From Mollicutes bacterium PWAP (GTDB taxonomy: Bacteria > Bacillota_I > Bacilli_A > Mycoplasmatales > Metamycoplasmataceae): a stretch of 5,275 nt of DNA. The position numbers were made by a program, and so were the translations under genes. Under the pieces are notes generated by a model. It searched no databases. It saw only the letters and a program-made list of their open reading frames with translations, and was not told where the DNA came from. Shown piece by piece: positions 1 to 5,275 of this stretch; within the stretch, counting starts at the first letter, position 1, and each line of letters begins with the position of its first letter. Location: assembly GCA_019661745.1 (NCBI GenBank), contig JAIFTM010000028.1, forward strand, positions 1-5,275. The letters are read 5' to 3'.

Positions 1-600
1 CAATTGCATCTTTGGGGTTACATCTATCAAACTCGTCAATCATCTGATAGACTTTCCTTTGATAAGATATCTTTTAAGGCATTATATTTATTTATGAAAG
101 AAAAGAATTGTTAATAATTTTTGGGGCATCTTATAAAAGAGATTTGATAACGGATTTAAATTTCTTTTTAGCTAATCAAGAAGAAAATTTTAATTTTTCA
201 GAATGATTATAAAATTCAATTAATAATCTATTTATAGGTGAATAATATTCATCTTTTTCTCAAGCTTTGAATTCGATTACAATATTTTTTTCATTTTTAT
301 ATTCATTCAGTTTTTTCTTTATTATATTAAGTGCTGTTGATTTGCCGGTGCCATATTCGCCCTCTATTGCAAATCTAGATTTATTTTTTTGTTATTTAAT
401 TTGATACCATCAATAAATTCCTGAACTAATTTTTTTATTCCAAGTTCATCTTTTAAATTTTCATCATCTGTATTATATTTTGAATTATTTTTTTTAATGT
501 GTCTTGTATTTCATCAGTTAAAAATTTTAGTTATCAAATAAATACAAAAAAAAGCTGCTAATGCTGCTGCTATTAAAAATGTTTTTAAATCTTCATTCAT
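1..600 (-). pseudogene. Decayed membrane-anchored KAP-family P-loop NTPase (incomplete at window edge)
   Basis: KAP NTPases are STAND-like P-loop ATPases, often membrane-associated; some, such as PifA, act in phage exclusion. Reading from the ATG at 598-600, about 78 codons give a short N-terminus, a hydrophobic segment (residues about 8-24, rich in Ala, Leu, Ile and Phe) and a charged linker, then a TAG at 364-366. One frame over, Walker A GEYGTGKST is encoded at 335-361, followed by FKAWEKDEYYSPINRLL, typical of KAP proteins after the P-loop. That frame stops at TAA 131-133. A third frame carries NKYNALKDILSKESLSDD (about 45-95). Walker B IDEFDRCNPKDAI then appears at 2-40, back in the Walker A frame. 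At least three or four lesions are needed: an A7 run at 384-390 one base short, the stop at 131-133, a shift near 100-108 and another near 40-50. The KAP call is firm from the two motifs and their order. Decay is the best reading, because neighbouring genes with similar homopolymers are intact. Confidence 0.8.
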
Positions 601-606
601 AATTAA

Positions 607-612
607 ATTATA
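607..612 (-). promoter_or_regulatory. -10 box of leaderless promoter for the KAP NTPase gene
   Basis: A perfect TATAAT on the minus strand ends exactly 6 nt before the ATG at 598-600. Transcription starting 6-7 nt downstream of the hexamer would begin at or next to the A of the start codon. There is no Shine-Dalgarno sequence. No convincing -35 is visible, which is common in mollicutes. Confidence 0.6.
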
Positions 613-794
613 GTATTTTTAATAAGGGGAAAAGAATCTATGAATTTTTTTTGTTATTTTTAAGGTATTCAATATCTACATTTAAAATTTCTATAAATAA
701 TTAGAATAATAATTGTTTGTAATAGGTAACTCAATGAAATATTAAGTTGAGGGCCAAATTTAATATTTGATAAAATGATTTTTAAGTAATAAAA
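613..794. other. Gene-poor spacer with possible coding debris
   Basis: No complete gene is visible. On the minus strand a 45-codon stretch free of TAA and TAG (about 660-797) has no ATG and reads in part NIKFGPQLNISLSYLLQT. In another minus frame a protein-like tail FIEILNVDIEYLKNNKKNS ends at TAG 638-640. Both could be remains of a decayed gene next to the decayed NTPase, or chance in AT-rich DNA. A small inverted repeat, CAAAT/ATTTG, lies at 755-769. I recognise no family here. Confidence 0.3.
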
Positions 795-797
795 ATT

Positions 798-820
798 TTA
801 AAAAACACTTGTAAAATGTT
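798..820 (-). terminator. Weak intrinsic terminator candidate after the NMN-adenylyltransferase-like gene
   Basis: On the minus strand AACATT (815-820) can pair with AGTGTT (804-809) around a 5-nt loop, with one G-T pair. A T-run follows directly. It lies downstream of both possible ends of the minus-strand gene (901 or 829). The stem is short and AT-rich, so this is tentative. Confidence 0.35.
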
Positions 821-900
821 GTTTATAATTAAGTTAATTCTCTCATTTTATCAATGATATGAAAAATATTTTGTTTTTTATAAAATTTTTTAGAATAAAT

Positions 901-1395
901 TTAAATTTCATCGTCAAGTTCTCTCTCTTTTAAAACATCAAATATAGGTGACATTTCTTTAATTTGATTATATAAAGCTCTAAGTTTTGTAGAAGAAAAT
1001 TCTTTGAAATCAGGAAAAAAGTCTAATTCAATATTAGTGTCTTTAAATCAATGCCTGTTTCTGTATTTGTCTTTTTCCCCTCCAAGAAAAACATAATTAT
1101 GGCCTCCGGTTGTTTTTACCATATTATCAATAAGATATAGAGTCCAATCTCCAGAATCATCTCCTTCGTGAGTAAGATCGGGTAGAATAGACACATTATC
1201 AGCTTTTATTTTAGAAAATTTAATTACCAATTCTCTCATTTGTTTAACATCATAACTATTGCGTCTGGATGTTTCTTTACTTTTTCCTACAAAAATATAA
1301 ACTTCTTTATATTTTTCTTTAGCATATTTAATCATTTCAATATGACCTTTATGAATGGGTTGGAATCTACCTAGAATTACTGCTGTTTTTTTCAT
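901..1395 (-). CDS. NMN adenylyltransferase-like nucleotidyltransferase (NadM/NadR-N type)
   Basis: The 164-residue protein is a small HxGH-superfamily nucleotidyltransferase. Enzymes of this group join NMN (or nicotinate mononucleotide) to the AMP part of ATP to make NAD, in the cytoplasm. It begins with the signature GRFQPIHKGH (residues 9-18), whose His residues bind and position ATP phosphates. It ends with FSSTKLRA (133-140), matching the SSTxxR nucleotide-binding motif. GRFQP is typical of NadM and the N-terminal domain of NadR rather than of NadD, which usually has GGTFDP. The length fits archaeal-type NadM (about 165-180). Trp116 is encoded by TGA. The ATG at 1393-1395 starts the first beta strand directly and has a TATAAT 9 nt upstream but no Shine-Dalgarno. 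Past the TAA at 901-903 the same frame stays open for 23 more codons (832-900). A related substrate, as in other cytidylyl- or adenylyltransferases, cannot be excluded. Confidence 0.85.
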
Positions 1396-1404
1396 AATAA
1401 ATTA

Positions 1405-1410
1405 ATTATA
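1405..1410 (-). promoter_or_regulatory. -10 box of near-leaderless promoter for the adenylyltransferase-like gene
   Basis: A perfect minus-strand TATAAT (part of TATATAAT) ends 9 nt before the ATG. A start 6-7 nt downstream would leave a leader of only 2-3 nt. There is no Shine-Dalgarno sequence and no clear -35. Confidence 0.5.
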
Positions 1411-1417
1411 TAATGAA

Positions 1418-1446
1418 ATAAAAAAATAGATATAAAATGACTATTT
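1418..1446 (-). terminator. Candidate intrinsic terminator of the MIP channel gene
   Basis: On the minus strand AAATAG (1441-1446) and CTATTT (1424-1429) form a perfect 6-bp stem with an 11-nt loop, followed by a short T-run, 13 nt after the channel stop codon. It occupies the -35 region of the next gene's promoter. The stem has only one G-C pair, so strength is doubtful. Confidence 0.35.
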
Positions 1447-1458
1447 AAATATTAAAGT

Positions 1459-3066
1459 TTATTTAGATGTTTTTTTAATATGATCGAAAGCTTCTCATTT
1501 AGCGTCTTCAATTTTAGAAATTCTAGAATTATAAACATTAAGAAAATCTACATTTCTTTTATCAAGCGCCTTTTCAGCAGCAAAAGAATGATAAACTTTT
1601 GCTGTATTTCATTTAGGATGTTTAACCCTTATATTTTTAATAGTTTCATTATAAAAGTGTTGAATTTTATTTTCTTCCATTAAAAAGTTTTTGTTGGCTA
1701 AATCAACTAACTCTTTGTATTTAGATTCATCTTTATTTACTTCAGAATTAGAATTATTTTCTTTGTAGTTTTTAATATCTTCATATTGATTAGCATTAAT
1801 AATTCTTAAATCTAATTTGTAATTTTTTGAATTAATTTTATAAATTTTTGTTTCTCTATAAGATTTAGAAAGATTTTCTTTTAAAAATTTAGCTTTTTCT
1901 TTGACATAAAGATTGTCATATTTTTTTCTTAAATCACTTTTTATAATATTATATTTATCAACAATACCTTGAATAGTAGCATTATAAATATTTAAATCTG
2001 CAGAAGTATTTTGAGATTTAGAAGAAAGTCTTCTTCTTTTTTCTCTTCTTGTTAGAGCAACACCAGATTGGATATCTTGCACAACACTGCGATTAGGGTA
2101 TTTAGAAAATATCATACTTTCAGCACGGTGGTTTTTATATTCTATAGATGAAGTAAATCATTTATTAAATATTCTAGAAGTAAATTCTTGCAATCCTACA
2201 AGTGCAACCGGTGCTAAAAGTGTACCTAATTCCATAGAAACAGTAGCACTTACTAATGAACTAGTAGCATCTGATTGAGACATTGTTGAATGAAAACCAT
2301 TTCCCAAATCAGTATGATTAGCAGCTAAAGCACCATTTGTCAAGTCAATACCTATTCCGCCTTGATTTGCACCTCATAACAATCCAGGAATTTGTTGAGA
2401 AAGTCCTCTAGCTGGATTAATAGCTGCAGAACCAGTAACCATACCCATGTATACATCAAGAGCAATAATAAAACAAATTATAATATCTCTATATTTACCT
2501 AAGTTTACTCCAGTAAAAATTGGTCACATAAGAACCATCATCATAATTAATTCAACTACGAATATTAATATAGAACCAACAGTTATTAAACCTTTGGTTG
2601 TAAGATGAGTTTTGGCCATTAATGAAGAACCAGCCTTGTGGGCATTAATAGCATGATTCGCAATTGAGGAACTATTTCCATGTCCAGCAAAGTAAATAAT
2701 AATACCAACTAAAATACCTGCAACAAATTGGATAATAATTTTATATGTAAAATATTTTGTAGTGTTTTTTCCAGTTATTCATCTATACATTGATACTGCA
2801 GGATTTAAATCACAAGATCAACGTAAAAATACAACTAATAAAATACCAACTACAACAAATCCTGCATAAATTCCTACAAGGAATTTTGCATAAAAGAAAT
2901 GTTCTATTTCTTCTCCTGAACTTGTAACTGAAATAGATAATCCAGCTAAACCTAAAGCTATTAAAATAGTTCCAATAAATTCAGAAATACCGTGTTTAAA
3001 TCATGTGAGTTTGTTTTTAGGTTCAACTACATCTTCTCTATTTTTTTTGCCTAATGACAATAACAT
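1459..3066 (-). CDS. MIP-family channel (aquaporin/glycerol facilitator) with long cytoplasmic C-terminal extension
   Basis: The predicted protein has 535 residues, about twice the usual MIP length. Residues 1-295 form the channel. They carry hydrophobic helices and the two half-helix motifs NPA: LNPAVSMYRW (NPA at 88-90) and INPARGL (NPA at 217-219), followed by the conserved selectivity-filter Arg220. MIP proteins pass water, glycerol or small neutral solutes through the membrane. The residue after NPAR is Gly rather than the Asp typical of glycerol facilitators, so substrate choice is open. The loop between the second NPA and the last helix (about 228-268) is longer than usual and rich in Asn, Gly and Ser. 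Residues from about 310 to 535 are highly charged, Lys/Glu/Asn-rich and probably helical or coiled; I recognise no family. All eight Trp codons are TGA. The ATG at 3064-3066 is set by AAAGGA with an 8-nt spacer. The next gene downstream is 63 nt away with its own promoter. Confidence 0.9.
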
Positions 3067-3074
3067 ATTTTTAT

Positions 3075-3080
3075 TCCTTT
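3075..3080 (-). promoter_or_regulatory. Shine-Dalgarno of the MIP channel gene
   Basis: The minus strand reads AAAGGA, followed by an 8-nt A/T spacer and ATG. It is the only clear ribosome binding site seen in the window and it fixes the channel start. A perfect dyad TTTAATA-A-TATTAAA (3086-3100) sits just upstream and could affect access to it. Confidence 0.7.
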
Positions 3081-3101
3081 CTTTTTTTAATATTATTAAA
3101 G

Positions 3102-3135
3102 TTTTTAATTTTAAACATTTTTTAATTTTAAACAT
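3102..3135. repeat. Perfect 17-bp tandem duplication in the channel-gene leader
   Basis: TTTTTAATTTTAAACAT occurs twice head to tail, at 3102-3118 and 3119-3135, with no mismatch and no gap. It lies between the minus-strand -10 box and the Shine-Dalgarno of the channel gene, inside its predicted leader. It may be a recent slippage duplication, a paired protein-binding site or a variable tract. Confidence 0.85.
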
Positions 3136-3171
3136 ATTATTATTTTAAAATTTTAAGATAAAAACAAAAAA

Positions 3172-3177
3172 ATTATA
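3172..3177 (-). promoter_or_regulatory. -10 box for the MIP channel gene
   Basis: Minus-strand GAGTATAAT contains a perfect TATAAT. Transcription would start near 3165, giving a leader of about 100 nt that includes the 17-bp duplication and the Shine-Dalgarno. A weak -35 candidate, TTGCAT at 3198-3203, has a long 20-nt spacer and overlaps the start codon of the divergent gene. Confidence 0.5.
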
Positions 3178-3185
3178 CTCTAATT

Positions 3186-3191
3186 TATAAT
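3186..3191 (+). promoter_or_regulatory. -10 box of leaderless promoter for the choline-kinase-like gene
   Basis: A perfect TATAAT ends 6 nt before the ATG at 3198, so the transcript probably starts at or next to the start codon. It lies only 8 bp from the divergent channel -10 box (3172-3177). The two polymerase footprints would therefore overlap and compete. Confidence 0.6.
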
Positions 3192-3197
3192 ATATAT

Positions 3198-3914
3198 ATG
3201 CAAAAAGGATACACAAATAAAACTTATATAGAAAGTGATAAATTTATCAAAGAAAAAAAACATAATGGCTTTAATCATAAAGTTAATTATGAAGTTGTTA
3301 ATAAATTAAATTTTGTTCCTAAATTAGTTGAACAAACAAACAAAAAAATAATTACAAAATTCATAAATGCAGAAAATACAATAAAAATTGAATGAACTAA
3401 AGACTTATTAGAGCAAATTGCTTTTAAAATTAGAAAAGTTCATTTACTTGATTATAGAGATTTCCCTAAAAGAAATCTTAAAAAAAGAGTGATTTATTAT
3501 ATGAAAAAAGCAAAAGAAAATGGGTATGACTTAACTCTAATAAATAAATACTGGAATAAAATGAGCAAAATTTTTACAAAAATGAATACAAATAATGCTA
3601 CACACAATGATTTGGCCCCTTATAATATTTTAAACAATGAAGGAGAATTAATAATTACTGATTGAGAATATTCCACACGAGGAGATAAACATTTTGATTT
3701 AGCTTATTTTATTATTAAGTCTAAATTAAATCCAAAACAAGAAAAGATTTTTTTAAATTCATATGATTCCACTGAAGAATATCAAACTTGATTTGAAGAT
3801 TGATTGGAAAATAATAAAAAAGCAGTTTCTTATATTACAATTTTATGAGCATATGCTTATAATAAAACTAATTTTATAGATATAAAGTTCTATGAAAATA
3901 TTTTAAAAAAATAA
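3198..3914 (+). CDS. LicA/choline-kinase-like phosphotransferase (APH fold)
   Basis: The 238-residue protein belongs to the aminoglycoside-phosphotransferase/choline-kinase fold. It has the N-terminal phosphate-loop element GYTNKTY (residues 4-10), matching the GGxTNxxY of LicA and choline kinases. The Brenner-type catalytic loop is HNDLAPYNIL (136-145; catalytic Asp138, metal ligand Asn143). The metal-binding strand is ITDWEYSTRGDKHFDLAYF (153-171; Asp155). DWEY followed by GDxxFDLA favours the LicA choline/ethanolamine kinase branch over antibiotic-modifying enzymes. The likely reaction is ATP-dependent phosphorylation of choline or another small alcohol in the cytoplasm, the first step towards phosphocholine headgroups. 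Thiamine or sugar kinases remain possible. It is shorter than typical LicA (about 280-300), mainly in the N-terminal lobe and C-terminus. Five of six Trp codons are TGA. There is no Shine-Dalgarno. It is divergent from the channel gene and converges on mtnN with 4 bp between the stop codons. Confidence 0.82.
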
Positions 3915-3920
3915 AATATT
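3897..3920. terminator. AT-only inverted repeat spanning two convergent stop codons (possible bidirectional terminator)
   Basis: AATATTTTA (3897-3905) and TAAAATATT (3912-3920) form a perfect 9-bp stem around an A6 loop. The kinase stop (3912-3914) lies in the right arm and the mtnN stop (3919-3921) overlaps its end. No strong T-run follows on either strand and there are no G-C pairs, so the terminator role is a guess. Such dyads also arise by chance at this base composition. Confidence 0.35.
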
Positions 3921-4545
3921 AAATTAATTCTATCATTTTTTTATAAGCTATTAAACCGGATTTTTTTATTCTATTATTAATATCATCGTTGTTTTCTACA
4001 TCTGAACCTACTACATCAGAAACACATTTGACAACATTAAAGGGAATATTATTTTTAAACGCTATTTGAGCATAGGCAGCAGTTTCCATATCAAAAATTG
4101 TTGAATTTAAATTATTTTTAAAATTTTTCATAACTTTTTCTTCAAAAATGAAACTATTAGTTGTTACTATATTAGTTTTAGAACATTGTTTAATATTATT
4201 TTTATAAAAGGGTAATTCTCCTGGAGTTTGACCTTGAGGGTACCAAGGAGTAGTGACATCACCTAAAATAAATTTTTTAGGAATTACAACTTCATAAATT
4301 TCATGATTTTTGTAAGCACCAACCGCACCATAGTTTCAAATTTCTAAAATATTGAAATTTTCTATTAAAGATTGCATTGCAGCGCCTGCATTTACAACTC
4401 CAATACCACTATGTACAAAAATAATGTTATTTTCAAGAATTTTAAAATTAAATTGAAAAATTTTTTTAGTTTCTATTACTTTTAAGTTTATTTTTTTTAT
4501 TTCATTTTCGTCTGCAACTATAATTGCTTTATATAATTTTTTCAT
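3919..4545 (-). CDS. mtnN: 5'-methylthioadenosine/S-adenosylhomocysteine nucleosidase
   Basis: This cytoplasmic enzyme splits adenine from methylthioadenosine, S-adenosylhomocysteine and 5'-deoxyadenosine, by-products of SAM use. The 208-residue protein (E. coli enzyme: 232) has the family's blocks in order. ADENE (11-15) puts Glu15 at the place of catalytic Glu12. HSGIGVVNAGAAMQ matches the SGIGKVNA block. NYGAVGAY and a GQTPG stretch follow. FDMETAAYAQIAF (151-163) contains the ribose-binding Met-Glu pair (Glu154). VVKCVSDVVG carries Ser176-Asp177, the catalytic acid pair. No key residue is missing. One Trp is TGA and one TGG. The ATG at 4543-4545 is preceded at 6 nt by TATAAT and there is no Shine-Dalgarno. 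It lies 26 nt after the nadD-yqeK stop codon, behind a terminator, so it appears to be a separate transcription unit. In a SAM-dependent parasite it supplies free adenine and relieves product inhibition of methyltransferases. Confidence 0.93.
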
Positions 4546-4551
4546 AATTAT

Positions 4552-4557
4552 ATTATA
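4552..4557 (-). promoter_or_regulatory. -10 box of leaderless promoter for mtnN
   Basis: Minus-strand TATAAT ends 6 nt before the mtnN ATG, the same spacing as at the KAP and kinase genes. Its first T is also the last T of the upstream terminator's T7 run. The hairpin lies where a -35 element would be expected. Confidence 0.65.
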
Positions 4558-4581
4558 AAAAAATAATGGAATTATCCATTA
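4557..4581 (-). terminator. Intrinsic terminator of nadD-yqeK
   Basis: On the minus strand TAATGGA (4575-4581) pairs perfectly with TCCATTA (4564-4570): a 7-bp stem with a GG/CC core, a 4-nt loop and an immediate T7 run (4557-4563). It is the best terminator in the window. The stop codon TAA (4572-4574) lies inside the loop. Confidence 0.75.
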
Positions 4582-5275
4582 ATAATATCATTATAAATTT
4601 TTATTTGTTCATCAGAAATAGAAATATTATTTTTAATAATAAAATCTTTAGTAATTCTAACAATTTCTTTAAATCCTTCATTTATATTATTCAAAGCAAG
4701 TTCTCTTACTTTATTAATTCCGGTAAAAGATCTTCCTACAGATAATTTATCAGCAATATATATAATTTTATCTAATAAAGTAATTTTATCAACTTCTCTT
4801 AAAGAAGTATGATATTGAATAGATTCAATGAACTCTATATCATCAATACCATATTCATTTTTTAGTCATAAAGCGGCAGTTGTTTGATGCATTTTATAAC
4901 TTTCCACTTTAGAATTATCTATACCAAGCATTTCTAAGAAACCTGCATTAGTTTTTTCAGGTCATCTTTTGCAAATATCATGAACTAACCCAGCAAAAAA
5001 AGCTTTTGTAGAATCATAATCATTTTTTTTAGCATATTCAGCAGCTAAAGAAGCTGTATTTCGTGAGTGAATTAACCTTTTATGATCTACTCAGTTTTTT
5101 AAGATATCTTCCAAATAAAGATAATTTTGTGAAATATATATTTTAACTAAATCATTTAAATTGTTGAAGAAACCATTTTTTACATTTTTATTATTATTAT
5201 TTTCATAAATTTTATTTTCAATTACAATTCCATTATATTTTTTAAGAAGATTTTTTTTAAATGGTTTAGATGTTC
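4572..5275 (-). CDS. nadD: NadD-YqeK fusion, C-terminal part (HD-domain dinucleotide hydrolase); N-terminus outside window
   Basis: The visible 233 residues start in mid-protein. From visible residue 69 they match YqeK, an HD-family metal-dependent symmetrical Ap4A hydrolase. HSRNT opens the domain (first metal His, codon 5067-5069). GLVHDICKRW holds the HD pair (4977-4982), followed by KMHQTTAALW, IQYHTS, IYIADKLSVGRSF and GINKVRELA, all in YqeK order. The preceding segment, LVKIYISQNYLYLE, looks like the end of a NadD domain (V-x-x-YI-x-x-N-x-LY). Mollicutes often fuse NadD, which makes deamido-NAD from nicotinate mononucleotide and ATP, to YqeK. The stretch just before it, where NadD carries SSTxxR, reads ENNNNKNVKNG, so the motif appears lost or moved. 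Three Trp codons are TGA. The stop codon lies inside its own terminator hairpin, 26 nt before mtnN. The YqeK part is firm; the NadD fusion is well supported but its N-terminal half is unseen. Confidence 0.85.

Noticed and set aside
1..600. Full-length KAP NTPase made by programmed frameshifting
   Set aside because: A -1 shift at the A7 run could repair the first break. The in-frame stop at 131-133 and further shifts near 105 and 45 cannot all be explained that way.
1480..1683. A 67-codon plus-strand open frame
   Set aside because: It lies opposite the charged tail of the MIP channel gene. Its Phe/Ile-rich sequence is the complement of Lys/Asn codons and it has no promoter or ribosome site.
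1609..2115. Separate 168-residue minus-strand protein
   Set aside because: It is in frame with the MIP channel and joined to it through TGA Trp codons, with no separate promoter or ribosome site. It is the channel's C-terminal tail.
2158..2343. Short minus-strand open frame starting at TTG 2343
   Set aside because: It is an internal piece of the MIP channel gene, split off only because TGA was read as stop.
3181..3200. TA dinucleotide run as a phase-variable repeat
   Set aside because: The run just before the kinase ATG is only about four TA units and is explained by the TATAAT box and spacer. It is too short to call a variable tract.
3198..3914. Aminoglycoside resistance phosphotransferase
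   Set aside because: It shares the fold, but DWEY with GDxxFDLA and the GYTNKTY loop fit LicA/choline kinases better. Nothing nearby suggests a resistance element.
1..5275. CRISPR array, tRNA/rRNA gene or insertion sequence
   Set aside because: I saw no spaced direct repeats, cloverleaf-like or rRNA-like stretches, transposase motifs or terminal inverted repeats.

Overview
This is an extremely AT-rich window in which TGA must be read as tryptophan. The five intact or partial genes use about 18 in-frame TGA codons, at positions where their families carry Trp or an aromatic residue, against only about 3 TGG. With the compact layout and leaderless-looking promoters, this points to a mollicute: Mycoplasma sensu lato, or a Spiroplasma or Entomoplasma relative. 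I cannot place it further from sequence alone. Genes called with the standard code break up here, so every coding call below uses translation table 4.

Layout, left to right. (1) Positions 1-600, minus: a decayed KAP-family P-loop NTPase. It keeps a membrane anchor, Walker A and Walker B, but the reading frame is broken several times. (2) Positions 601-828: a gene-poor spacer with a leaderless promoter for the NTPase, possible coding debris and a weak terminator. (3) Positions 901-1395, minus: a small NMN-adenylyltransferase-like enzyme. (4) Positions 1459-3066, minus: an MIP (aquaporin/glycerol facilitator) channel with a cytoplasmic C-terminal extension of about 225-240 residues. (5) Positions 3067-3197: a divergent promoter region with a 17-bp tandem duplication. 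(6) Positions 3198-3914, plus: a LicA/choline-kinase-like phosphotransferase. (7) Positions 3919-4545, minus: MTA/SAH nucleosidase (mtnN). (8) Positions 4572-5275, minus, running off the window: the C-terminal part of a NadD-YqeK fusion.

How the genes may work together (inference). Three products handle adenine nucleotides and cofactors: NadD-YqeK (NAD synthesis and dinucleotide hydrolysis), the NadM-like adenylyltransferase, and MtnN (recycling of SAM by-products). The other two fit import and lipid-headgroup metabolism: a channel for water, glycerol or other small solutes, and a kinase likely to phosphorylate choline or a similar alcohol. The visible NadD portion lacks the usual SSTxxR nucleotide-binding signature, while the separate NadM-like protein has both of its family's signatures. 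The second enzyme may therefore back up or replace the first.

The regulatory design is the most coherent pattern. Three genes have a perfect TATAAT exactly 6 nt before ATG and a fourth has it at 9 nt, with no Shine-Dalgarno sequence. The channel gene alone has a long leader and a clear AAAGGA. I see no CRISPR array, tRNA, rRNA, insertion sequence or obvious new defence system, apart from the broken KAP NTPase.
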